DNA of 6,922 nt from Avoscillospira sp045580485 (GTDB lineage: Bacteria > Bacillota > Clostridia > Oscillospirales > Oscillospiraceae): assembly GCA_045580485.1 (NCBI GenBank), contig JAZNNW010000116.1, forward strand, positions 1-6,922, given 5' to 3'. Positions within the stretch are counted from its first letter, which is position 1. Each line of letters begins with the position of its first letter. Below are positions 1 through 6,498 of this stretch, in pieces. The notes below the pieces were generated by a model, which saw only the letters and a list, made by a program, of their open reading frames with translations, was not told the origin of the DNA and searched no databases. A program made the position numbers and the translations under genes.

Positions 1-35
1 TGGAACCCAGTGTTCTCTAGTCTACTCCGATGTAC

Positions 36-65
36 TAGAAACCCTTTAATTTCAAGGGTTCTCTA
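36..65. repeat. Inverted repeat (hairpin) near left edge
   Basis: AACCCTT (40-46) pairs exactly with AAGGGTT (54-60) around a 7-nt loop. The stem extends outward as TAGA (36-39) with TCTA (62-65), leaving one bulged base. Neither strand has a clear run of T after the stem, so it is a weak candidate for a terminator. It could also belong to a recombination site at the edge of an element. Only the pairing is certain. Confidence 0.45.
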
Positions 66-77
66 AACCATAAATAC

Positions 78-101
78 AGAATCTTGATTTTACAAGATTC
101 T
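78..101. repeat. Perfect 9-bp inverted repeat downstream of the minus-strand operon
   Basis: AGAATCTTG (78-86) and CAAGATTCT (93-101) are perfect reverse complements around a 6-nt AT-rich loop. The hairpin lies about 130 nt past the nitroreductase stop codon, where a terminator for the minus-strand operon would be expected. The sequence after it on that strand (TGTATTTATGG) is only moderately T-rich, so the terminator role is tentative. Confidence 0.5.
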
Positions 102-113
102 AAAAAATTACAT

Positions 114-135
114 AGTGTTAGAATAAGTGTTAGAA
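114..135. repeat. Short tandem direct repeat AGTGTTAGAA
   Basis: The 10-mer AGTGTTAGAA occurs at 114-123 and again at 126-135, so the repeat unit is 12 bp including a 2-nt gap. It lies in the non-coding stretch left of the operon, beside the two hairpins. Such paired repeats can be protein binding sites (for example recombinase arm sites), but nothing here shows that. Confidence 0.4.
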
Positions 136-229
136 CGGGCAGGTGTGAATAGACATTTATTCAGAACACAAATATTCATCTTCGTAAATTTAATTGCCCT
201 CTCTGACAAACTGAAATTTTCACACTACC

Positions 230-895
230 TTATACCCATTCAAAGTTATCTGCACCTGCACCGACTTCAAAATGATATTTTCCAATACCGAGGTCAATTC
301 CTGCGAAGTGTCCGCTGCTGCAAGTGATAGAAACCTTATTCCCATCACCCTTAACTGTAAATGCCATTTTATTGAGGGCAGTCGGAGCGTGAAGTAATGC
401 GTCAACACCATCTGCAAACCACTGAGGTGCAGTTCCTTCATAAGAACTGATTTCAGCGGCGGTTTTCATCTTATGCTGCACACCTTGCGTCTGACCATAG
501 CCAACCGCAATCACTCCGTTTACTCGGACATTTTGGTTTTCCAAATTTTTCTTCGCACCATTGCCGTTGTACATACCGCCAACCCACCAAGTATTAAGTC
601 CAAGTGTCTGTGCATACAAAATCAAATCTGCACCGCAATAACCCAATTTTTCATCCAAATCAGGGGTGTCAGTTCCTGCAAGGACAAAGTAATTGTTTAC
701 ACCTCTTGCCAACAGCAGCTTTGCAATTCCTGCAACACCGTCAGCATTGCCGATAACGAGCTTCAGATTTAGTCCGTATTTCTTGTTGTTTTCTTCGATT
801 CGTGCGTTTAGCAATTCCACAAGCTCCGCAGGAATCTTCTTGTCTGTGTATTTGCGAACCATATGTCGCTGCTTAATTGCTTCTTTGATGGTCAT
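230..895 (-). CDS. Nitroreductase family protein (small, TM1586-like)
   Basis: A 221-aa protein. These flavoproteins typically bind FMN and use NAD(P)H to reduce nitro groups, quinones or similar acceptors in the cytosol; the true substrate here is unknown. The N-terminus has the family pattern TIKEAIKQRHMVRKYTDK, with basic residues R10, H11 and R14 where nitroreductases contact the flavin phosphate. A central segment (about 84-110, LGYCGADLILYAQTLGL then TWWVGG) matches the helix and following strand of the fold, and VIAVGYG (128-134) is the later conserved strand. The C-terminal part resembles the putative TM1586-type nitroreductase branch. The start at 895 is chosen because AGGAGG (904-909) lies 8 nt upstream; an open extension to 970 would only read through the upstream gene. 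It is the last gene of the operon, overlapping the DUF2156 gene by 23 bp, which suggests coupled translation. Confidence 0.85.
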   Translation of the reverse strand: MTIKEAIKQRHMVRKYTDKKIPAELVELLNARIEENNKKYGLNLKLVIGNADGVAGIAKLLLARGVNNYFVLAGTDTPDLDEKLGYCGADLILYAQTLGLNTWWVGGMYNGNGAKKNLENQNVRVNGVIAVGYGQTQGVQHKMKTAAEISSYEGTAPQWFADGVDALLHAPTALNKMAFTVKGDGNKVSITCSSGHFAGIDLGIGKYHFEVGAGADNFEWV

Positions 896-1976
896 TTCGT
901 TTTCCTCCTGTGATAAATTCCCATTTGATTTTGAAAAGCTCACCCATAAGGAAGAACTTATACTTGGCATACAAAATCAAATCTACCGTTCCAAGCATCA
1001 CACCACTTACCGTCATAGCGAGATTAACCTTCGAGATTTTTCTGCTGTATGCAATGTATCGTGGCTTCCATTCGCTTGGAGCAAATTTCTTTTTGAACTG
1101 ATACAACTTTTTGAAATGGTAGCCGGCATCCATCTTTTGGAAAATTGCATCAAGCAGTCTCTCGGCTATAGCCATTTTTTCTTTTCCCGTATCCATACCC
1201 ACAAGCGGTGCAAAACTCAAGCTGATTTCCTCCACGCCTTCCTCCTGCACCTTTCGGGCAACGGAAATAATGGCGTGTTCCATACTTCCAGTCGGTGCAT
1301 CCATTTCTCGGTGCATCAGGTCTATACACAGCTTGCGTCGGTTTTCATAAGGTAAAAAAGAAAGGAATGTAAGAAGTTTTCCGTCCGCATCCCTTGTAAG
1401 GAAGAAGCGTCGGTCATATGGATGGTCAAAATCAATCGTGCCTACTGCAAAATTGATTTGTCGCTGTTTGTCCTCATACCATTTTCGGGACAGCTCCCAA
1501 ATTTCCGCTTCCAAACCTTTATCACGATGAATCTGTGGCTTGTACTCCTGCATCAGCACGCCACTTTTATCTCCCTTGTTTACACTTCGGCGCAAAACTG
1601 CACGGCTGCCACCGGCAAGGGTATACTCAGAAAGGTTCAAAACCGCTTCTTCACCGCATTTCATAATGCGAAGCCCGGCTTCCTGTGCTGTCTTTATGGT
1701 TTCCTCACTAAGCGCCACAAAGATTGGTTTTTTACCTTGACCATCGCAAAAGCCAAGATATTCTTCAATCAATGCCTTCGTGTCTGCTCCGGCACATACT
1801 GGGTCGCCCATACTCAGAACCTTTCGTCCTTTGGGAAGATATGCAATATACCCCTGTACCCTTGTTCCAAAGAAGAACTCATATTCTTCGGTAAGACTAA
1901 GATAATTCAGAGAATCCTGCCCATACTCTTTTTGTAAAAGATAGGCTTTGTCGATTTGTTTTCTCTTGTCTGTCAT
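873..1976 (-). CDS. DUF2156 / phosphatidylglycerol lysyltransferase C-terminal domain protein (soluble MprF-like)
   Basis: A 367-aa protein resembling the cytosolic synthase domain of MprF, which moves lysine (or alanine) from charged tRNA to phosphatidylglycerol and so lowers the negative charge of the membrane. Visible signatures are the N-terminal GNAT-like half with YGQDSLNYLSL (18-28), GYIAYLP and VLSMGDPV (53-60), the second half with LTFLSFLPY, IDLMHREMDAPTGSMEH (218-234) and SLSFAPLVG, and the family-closing motif QFKKKFAPSEWKPRYIAY (293-310). The multi-helix flippase domain of full MprF (over 800 aa) is absent. A hydrophobic stretch at about 317-338 near the C-terminus may attach it to the membrane. 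The start at 1976 is 1 nt past the hydrolase stop, with a distant GAGG upstream; a start at 2009 or 2012 inside the hydrolase gene is possible. Substrate and amino acid are not determined; other DUF2156 proteins have unknown roles. Confidence 0.85.
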   Translation of the reverse strand: MTDKRKQIDKAYLLQKEYGQDSLNYLSLTEEYEFFFGTRVQGYIAYLPKGRKVLSMGDPVCAGADTKALIEEYLGFCDGQGKKPIFVALSEETIKTAQEAGLRIMKCGEEAVLNLSEYTLAGGSRAVLRRSVNKGDKSGVLMQEYKPQIHRDKGLEAEIWELSRKWYEDKQRQINFAVGTIDFDHPYDRRFFLTRDADGKLLTFLSFLPYENRRKLCIDLMHREMDAPTGSMEHAIISVARKVQEEGVEEISLSFAPLVGMDTGKEKMAIAERLLDAIFQKMDAGYHFKKLYQFKKKFAPSEWKPRYIAYSRKISKVNLAMTVSGVMLGTVDLILYAKYKFFLMGELFKIKWEFITGGKRNDHQRSN

Positions 1977-1977
1977 A

Positions 1978-2706
1978 TTATTCAATGTCCTCGCTGTGTA
2001 TTTGTTCATCAAAGAAATCCAGAATCAAAGAAATCATCTGGTCCTGCTGTTCCTTCCAGGTAATCGTTGCTTTGCCGTCGAAACCGGGATGCCAATAGGC
2101 ACCGAACTGATTGTGATTTGCACCCTCAATCATTACGCTGGTAGAGTTCTCCGGAAGATAATCAAGGTTTGATTCCATCATCTTATCTGGCATAACGCCA
2201 TCGTGTTCTGCGGTAATACGGATGGCAGAAAGGTCGGTATCTGACAAGTCACAAATCATCAAGGATGCCACAAAAGCAATGCCTTCCAGCTTTTCCGGTT
2301 GCTTGGCGGCAATCTGACTAATGGGAAGTCCTCCAAGAGAATGTCCAATTAAAAACCACTTTTCAACCTCTGGGTTGTCCTCTATAATTTCTAACCCCTG
2401 TTCCGGTCCCCAAACAGACATATGCAGGGGAATGTTCGGAATAACAGCAGTATGCCCTTCGGCATTGAGCTGCTGTGCAATATACGCATAGCTTCTTTCA
2501 TCTGCCTTTGCGCCGGGATATATGATAAAGCCCACACCGCTGTCGCCATAAAAATACAAGTCGCCATCCACATCTTTCATCTGTTTTGCTATCTCTGCGG
2601 CTTCGGGTAATGCGGGTGTATAGAAAAATGCGGCAACAAGCAGCATGACAGCTATAACGATTGCTGCAATCATCCATATTTTTTTCTTTCGGATGCGCTT
2701 ATTCAT
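1978..2706 (-). CDS. Membrane-anchored alpha/beta hydrolase
   Basis: A 242-aa serine hydrolase of the alpha/beta fold. A basic N-terminus (MNKRIRKKK) precedes one hydrophobic helix (about 11-29) with no lipobox cysteine. This predicts an N-terminal anchor with the catalytic domain outside the cell. GHSLGG (121-126) is the nucleophile elbow with S123; D169 in AEHDG and H198 in GANHNQ are in the right order and spacing for the rest of the triad. The fold resembles the dienelactone-hydrolase-like alpha/beta hydrolase_5 group, which acts on esters or lipids; no specific substrate is evident. The start ATG overlaps the tetR stop by 8 bp, with GAGG (2715-2718) 8 nt upstream, so translation is probably coupled. 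The gene ends 1 nt before the DUF2156 start. Its first codons and ribosome binding site are duplicated at 6470-6510. Confidence 0.85.
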   Translation of the reverse strand: MNKRIRKKKIWMIAAIVIAVMLLVAAFFYTPALPEAAEIAKQMKDVDGDLYFYGDSGVGFIIYPGAKADERSYAYIAQQLNAEGHTAVIPNIPLHMSVWGPEQGLEIIEDNPEVEKWFLIGHSLGGLPISQIAAKQPEKLEGIAFVASLMICDLSDTDLSAIRITAEHDGVMPDKMMESNLDYLPENSTSVMIEGANHNQFGAYWHPGFDGKATITWKEQQDQMISLILDFFDEQIHSEDIE

Positions 2707-2902
2707 GGCTCTGACCTCGTTTCTGGCTTAACTGGCCGTCAAATTCCTGTACACCAAATATCATCGTTCGGTGCGCAATTTGTGCCAATTCATCAATAGG
2801 AATGCGTCTGCCTGCATCATGCCAGTATTGAAGCAAACCTGTAAAAGCGGATGTAATCATTGCAATCACATACTCTGTTGCGGGATTCGTTTGGGCATCA
2901 TT
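2677..2902 (-). repeat. Left copy of 226-bp direct repeat (tetR 3' end plus hydrolase start)
   Basis: This stretch, covering tetR codons from about 135 to the stop plus the hydrolase ribosome binding site and first codons, recurs at 6470-6695 in the same orientation. I count about 16 substitutions and two single-base length changes. Identity is highest at the high-coordinate end: 2798-2902 has one mismatch in 105 bp. This is the intact, functional copy. Confidence 0.9.
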
Positions 2903-3304
2903 GACAAATGATTGGAACAAGTGGTGTCCTTCTTCTCGAATGCGGTCAATAAAATTAGGATCACCATTTTTACTTAAAAGAACAAACAGTCTTTCATCAT
3001 GCTTACCGAACAATTCTACGGTCCTGGTGGAAATGGTCTTCAGATAATCATCCGAAACTGATATGGCATCCCTGCGGATTGCCGTCAGTTTCTCATGCAA
3101 GTCTTGAATGATTTCATTTTCAGCGGTGGATAGAAGTTCTTCCACATCGGAAAAATAAACATAAAATGTTCCTCGATTCAGCCCTGCACGCTTTGTAATT
3201 TCGCTGATTGTGACTTGATGTAAGCCTCTCAGCTTTGCCGTTTCCCAAAAGGCATCCACGATGGCCTGCCTTGTCATAGCTGTCTTTTCCGGTTGTTTTT
3301 TCAT
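2699..3304 (-). CDS. TetR/AcrR family transcriptional regulator
   Basis: A 201-aa one-component repressor-type protein. The N-terminal helix-turn-helix is clear: AIVDAFWETAKLRGLHQVT, then ISEITKRAGLNRGTFYVYF (33-51), with the GTFYVYF recognition-helix ending typical of TetR proteins. The helical C-terminal half (about 85-185), including AMITSAFTGLLQYW, should form the ligand pocket and dimer interface. The start at 3304 is chosen over an open upstream extension to 3367 because AGGGAGGT (3309-3316) lies just 5 nt upstream and because the extension runs through promoter and operator. It is the first gene of the minus-strand operon and is divergent from the ABC transporter. The operator-like repeats in between suggest it controls both directions, including itself. 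Residues 135-182 are duplicated in a remnant ORF at 6495-6707. Confidence 0.93.
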   Translation of the reverse strand: MKKQPEKTAMTRQAIVDAFWETAKLRGLHQVTISEITKRAGLNRGTFYVYFSDVEELLSTAENEIIQDLHEKLTAIRRDAISVSDDYLKTISTRTVELFGKHDERLFVLLSKNGDPNFIDRIREEGHHLFQSFVNDAQTNPATEYVIAMITSAFTGLLQYWHDAGRRIPIDELAQIAHRTMIFGVQEFDGQLSQKRGQSHE

Positions 3305-3321
3305 AGGTACCTCCCTAATTG

Positions 3322-3350
3322 AACCAACAACTACTTCCAGGTTGTCGGTT
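3322..3350. promoter_or_regulatory. Operator-like inverted repeat 1 (candidate TetR site)
   Basis: AACCAACAAC (3322-3331) and GTTGTCGGTT (3341-3350) are reverse complements at 9 of 10 positions, separated by 9 nt. The repeat sits between the tetR promoter and its ribosome binding site, and its right half abuts the -35 element of the plus-strand promoter. The half-site GTTGTCGG recurs exactly at 3388-3395. Binding by the TetR protein is inferred from position and symmetry. Confidence 0.6.
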
Positions 3351-3377
3351 GATGAATATCGCTGCAAGTGCTATAAT
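3349..3377 (+). promoter_or_regulatory. Promoter for the ABC transporter gene
   Basis: TTGATG (3349-3354) and a perfect TATAAT (3372-3377) are spaced by 17 nt, placing the transcript start near 3384, inside operator-like element 2. A weaker second possibility on the same strand is TTGTCG (3389-3394), 16 nt, TATGAT (3411-3416). The -10 overlaps the -10 of the divergent tetR promoter, so the two probably compete for polymerase and can be repressed together. Confidence 0.65.
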
Positions 3378-3404
3378 AATACAACACGTTGTCGGATTTG
3401 TCAA
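3376..3404 (-). promoter_or_regulatory. Promoter for the tetR-hydrolase-DUF2156-nitroreductase operon
   Basis: Read on the minus strand, a consensus TTGACA (3404-3399) is followed after exactly 17 nt by TATTAT (3381-3376). The spacer contains the ACAAC/GTTGT palindrome, so a bound repressor would cover it. The predicted start is near 3369, leaving an untranslated leader of about 65 nt that contains operator-like element 1. Confidence 0.72.
3381..3395. promoter_or_regulatory. Operator-like element 2 between the divergent promoters
   Basis: ACAAC-AC-GTTGT (3381-3392) is a palindrome with a 2-nt centre, and its right arm continues as GTTGTCGG, identical to 3341-3348. It occupies the spacer of the minus-strand promoter and the predicted start point of the plus-strand promoter, an ideal position to shut off both. 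The arm spacing differs from element 1, so the exact operator boundaries are uncertain. Confidence 0.55.
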
Positions 3405-3442
3405 TGTGTCTATGATTCTATAGCAGGAGGAACACATATACT

Positions 3443-6229
3443 ATGCTTCAAATAAAAAGCATTTCTAAACAATACCGTACCGGCGAACTGGTTCAAAAAG
3501 CATTGGATAATGTTACGCTGAATTTGCGAAACAATGAATTCGTGGCAATCCTTGGCCCCAGCGGCTCCGGTAAAACCACACTATTGAATGTCATTGGCGG
3601 ACTTGATCGCTACGACAGCGGTGACTTGGTCATCAACAACATTTCTACCAAGAAATATAAGGACTCTGATTGGGATGCCTACCGTAACCACACCATTGGC
3701 TTTGTATTTCAAAGTTATAACTTAATTCCGCACCAATCCATCCTTGCGAATGTAGAACTGGCGCTAACCATTGGCGGAGTTTCCAGAAGTGAACGTCGTG
3801 AAAGAGCAAAAAAAGCATTGGAGGATGTGGGACTTGGTGACCAGCTTCACAAACGCCCGAACCAAATGTCCGGCGGACAGATGCAGCGTGTAGCGATTGC
3901 CCGTGCACTTGTCAATAATCCCGATGTGTTGTTGGCTGATGAACCTACCGGCGCATTGGATAGTGAAACATCCATTCAGGTAATGGAGCTGCTTAAAAAG
4001 GTAGCCAGGGACCGTTTGGTCGTTATGGTCACACACAATCCGGAACTTGCAGAAGAATATGCTACCCGCATCGTGAAATTGCGCGATGGCAAAATCATAG
4101 GTGACACGAATCCTTTTGAAAATTCCGAACAGACATTATCGGATAAAAAGGTCGGAAAAGCAAAAATGAGCTTTGTAACTGCCTTGAGTCTGAGTTTCAA
4201 CAATCTACTTACAAAAAAAGGACGTACACTCCTTACGGCGTTTGCAGGTTCTATCGGCATTATCGGAATTGCTCTGATTTTGGCTCTGTCCAACGGTGTT
4301 AACGGATATATTGCGGATATTCAAAAAGAAACCATGACCTCATATCCCATCACAATCAGCTCAGAAGCTGTAGATGTCGGAAGCATTATGTCAGGTATGC
4401 GTGGGCAGATGATGAGTAATATGAACGGCTTAATGGGCAGTGCAGAGGTTTCAGACGAGAGTCTCACCGGCATTTATGCCGACCATAGCGCACTCATGTC
4501 CAACGATGAACTCACAGCCAGCATTACAGAAAATGACCTTACCGGTTTTAAGCAGTATCTTGATGACCCCAATAGCGATATTCAGCAGTATTTGGGTGAG
4601 AACGGGATTGTTTATACTTACAATATCGGGTTTGAAGTATATTCCTATGATGAAGATGGAAATATCGTAAGAAGCGATGCGGAAACAAAGGATGCCGATA
4701 CAGAAAGCTCCGGAGGCTTTGGCGATCTGCTCTCTATGAGAAATGAAATGATGAATGGCGCTATGTCCATGATTATGGGAAGTGGTGGAAATGAGGGGGC
4801 TGAGAATTTCTCAGAGATGATGGCAGGAGTAGATGGAACTGCTGTAAGTGCCGTTATCACAGACAGCTATGACGTGCTCTATGGTGCATGGCCAAAGGAA
4901 TATAACGAAGTAGTGCTTGTGCTGGATGGAAACAATGCCATCTCCACCGGCGTTCTTTATCAGCTTGGATTGATATCCGAAAAAGAATATGAGAAAATCA
5001 GCGACAAAATCGCTGAAGGAGAAGACGCAGAGTCTATCTGTTTTGATTATGAAACCGTATGCGGACATCATTTTTATCTCGTACCAGCCTGTGACCACTA
5101 TACTGAAAACGAGAACGGTACTTTCTCCTATGTTGAAGACACGGATGCTTTGATGGAGCAGAGCATTGAGTTGAAAATTGTTGGTGTGATTCGTCCCAAG
5201 GATGGGGCCGCAAATGCTAATATTTCCACCGCTGTTGCATATACCGCAAGTCTTACCGATCATATCATTGCGTATACAAATGACAGTGCAGTTGTGTTAT
5301 CCCAGGAAAGCGATACGGAACACAATGTGCTTACCGGTATGCCTTTTGAAGCGGCGAATGACAGCGAAAAAATCGATATTACCATCGATTATATTTCCGC
5401 AATGGACGAAGAAGGAAAAGCCTCTCTCTACTCCATGATTATGTACTACAATTCCGAAAAAACGGAAGGAGAATCAACCACACAGCAGTCGACGCAGGGA
5501 CAGATGCAGGGAATGCAGATGGACAACAAGGTGATGGCTGCTGCTATGGATCAATGGTTGGAGAATAGCCCGGATGAGGAAATCCTGCTGACGATTTATG
5601 ATGAATACATCGGAGGCACAAGTTATAAAGATAACATGACTTCCTTTGGTAAGGTCAGCCACGATGCACCGGCATCCATCAGCATCTACACGGACAGCTT
5701 CGAGGATAAGGAAGCTGTTGCTGCTTGCATTGCGGCCTATAATGAGACAGTGGATGAGGATTTCCAAATTTCCTATGTGGATTATGTGGAACTGATGACC
5801 TCATCTTTGACTACAATCATTAATGTGATTTCTTATGTTCTGATTGCCTTTGTTGCTGTATCACTGATTGTATCTTGCATCATGATCGGTATTATTACAC
5901 ATATTTCTGTTCTTGAGCGTACCAAGGAGATTGGTATTCTTCGTGCATTAGGTGCTTCCAAGAGAAATATTTCTCAGGTATTTAATGCAGAAACCATCAT
6001 TGTTGGTCTGTGCGCCGGTGTACTTGGAACAGGGGTATCGGCACTGTTGACTATTCCCATCAATGCAGTTATGGAGAGACTATTGGGTGCAGGAGTTTCG
6101 GCAAATCTGCCGATGACGGCCGCTGTAATCTTAATTCTACTAAGCATGGTGATTACCGTTATCGGTGGTCTGATTCCTTCGAGAAAAGCCGCTAAAAAAG
6201 ATCCTGTAATCGCACTGCGCACAGAATAA
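3443..6229 (+). CDS. ABC transporter, fused ATPase-permease (MacB/FtsX type)
   Basis: A 928-aa protein with both halves of a type VII (MacB/LolCDE-like) transporter in one chain; two copies would form the working dimer. ATPase, residues 1-225: Walker A GPSGSGKTT (38-46), Q-loop Q90, signature SGGQMQ (143-148), Walker B VLLADEP (162-168), H-loop H198. A first membrane helix at about 263-285 leads to a large outside domain (about 286-787). Three more helices follow (about 793-820, 852-872, 893-912), with the FtsX-family motif ERTKEIGILRALGASKRN between the first two. MacB proteins are near 650 aa, so the roughly 500-residue outside domain is unusually large; it has three methionine-rich segments. 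Such pumps move peptides, lipids or drugs by mechanotransmission, and the substrate here is unknown. AGGAGG (3425-3430) lies 12 nt before the ATG, a rather long spacing, but no better in-frame start exists. The gene is divergent from tetR and probably repressed by it. Confidence 0.93.
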   Translation: MLQIKSISKQYRTGELVQKALDNVTLNLRNNEFVAILGPSGSGKTTLLNVIGGLDRYDSGDLVINNISTKKYKDSDWDAYRNHTIGFVFQSYNLIPHQSILANVELALTIGGVSRSERRERAKKALEDVGLGDQLHKRPNQMSGGQMQRVAIARALVNNPDVLLADEPTGALDSETSIQVMELLKKVARDRLVVMVTHNPELAEEYATRIVKLRDGKIIGDTNPFENSEQTLSDKKVGKAKMSFVTALSLSFNNLLTKKGRTLLTAFAGSIGIIGIALILALSNGVNGYIADIQKETMTSYPITISSEAVDVGSIMSGMRGQMMSNMNGLMGSAEVSDESLTGIYADHSALMSNDELTASITENDLTGFKQYLDDPNSDIQQYLGENGIVYTYNIGFEVYSYDEDGNIVRSDAETKDADTESSGGFGDLLSMRNEMMNGAMSMIMGSGGNEGAENFSEMMAGVDGTAVSAVITDSYDVLYGAWPKEYNEVVLVLDGNNAISTGVLYQLGLISEKEYEKISDKIAEGEDAESICFDYETVCGHHFYLVPACDHYTENENGTFSYVEDTDALMEQSIELKIVGVIRPKDGAANANISTAVAYTASLTDHIIAYTNDSAVVLSQESDTEHNVLTGMPFEAANDSEKIDITIDYISAMDEEGKASLYSMIMYYNSEKTEGESTTQQSTQGQMQGMQMDNKVMAAAMDQWLENSPDEEILLTIYDEYIGGTSYKDNMTSFGKVSHDAPASISIYTDSFEDKEAVAACIAAYNETVDEDFQISYVDYVELMTSSLTTIINVISYVLIAFVAVSLIVSCIMIGIITHISVLERTKEIGILRALGASKRNISQVFNAETIIVGLCAGVLGTGVSALLTIPINAVMERLLGAGVSANLPMTAAVILILLSMVITVIGGLIPSRKAAKKDPVIALRTE

Positions 6230-6469
6230 TACCCATTTTGTCCCTCGATGGCTCTACTGATCAAAAATAAATCGCTGTAGTTTTTGTTTTGACAGACTGC
6301 AGCGATTTTGTTTCTATAAGGGTAAAAACATTGTTTCTACAGTACGGAAAGGATATCGTTGGCAATCAGCGTTTCGTGCTCTCGACAACCAAAAACTTTT
6401 TCTCTTGCAGAGATTACTTTGGAAAGGACTACCTCATACCAGTGAACAGTTTTTTCAGCAAATCGTTCG
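6230..6469. other. Intergenic region after the ABC transporter
   Basis: This gap contains the transporter terminator (6269-6313). The rest up to the direct repeat holds no gene I recognise. On the minus strand it is partly read by a 53-aa ORF that starts in the duplicated hydrolase start. The open plus-strand frame at 6289-6624 runs through the terminator and antisense to the duplicated segment, so I do not treat it as a gene. Confidence 0.5.
6269..6313 (+). terminator. Rho-independent terminator of the ABC transporter gene
   Basis: AAATCGCTGTAG (6269-6280) pairs with CTGCAGCGATTT (6297-6308) over 12 bp, with one U-G wobble that pairs only in plus-strand RNA. Up to three further inner pairs are possible. 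The stem is followed by a T-rich tail (TTTTGTTTCT). It begins 40 nt past the transporter stop codon. Confidence 0.75.
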
Positions 6470-6498
6470 TATTTTTTCTTTCGATTGTGCTTATTCAT
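6337..6498 (-). CDS. Small chimeric ORF sharing the hydrolase start (53 aa, doubtful)
   Basis: The ORF starts with MNKHNRKKK, nearly the same as the hydrolase start MNKRIRKKK, and keeps the same GAGG ribosome binding site. After that it diverges completely: the next residues (YERFAEKTVHWYEVVLSK) have no hydrophobic anchor and no hydrolase motif. Its ATG overlaps the stop of the upstream TetR remnant in an ATGA arrangement, so it could be translated by coupling. It ends at a TAG at 6339-6337. I do not recognise the downstream sequence. It is probably a by-product of the duplication breakpoint, though expression is possible. Confidence 0.3.
   Translation of the reverse strand: MNKHNRKKKYERFAEKTVHWYEVVLSKVISAREKVFGCREHETLIANDILSVL

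Noticed and set aside
2..49. Possible C-terminal tail of a plus-strand gene (ends at TAA 47-49)
   Set aside because: Only 15 codons are visible, all in a frame that cannot be told from chance, and the stop lies inside the 36-65 hairpin. No family can be recognised.
127..327. Plus-strand 66-aa frame starting at a GTG
   Set aside because: It begins inside the direct repeat without a ribosome binding site and runs antisense into the nitroreductase end.
693..1355. Plus-strand open frame of 220 aa opposite the nitroreductase and DUF2156 genes
   Set aside because: It is fully antisense to two well-supported genes, has Cys/Phe/Ser-rich composition typical of antisense reading, and no recognisable domain.
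3305..3367. Longer tetR start at 3367
   Set aside because: The 21 extra codons would cover operator-like element 1 and place the start at about the predicted transcript start. The ATG at 3304 has a strong ribosome binding site and the normal TetR N-terminal length.
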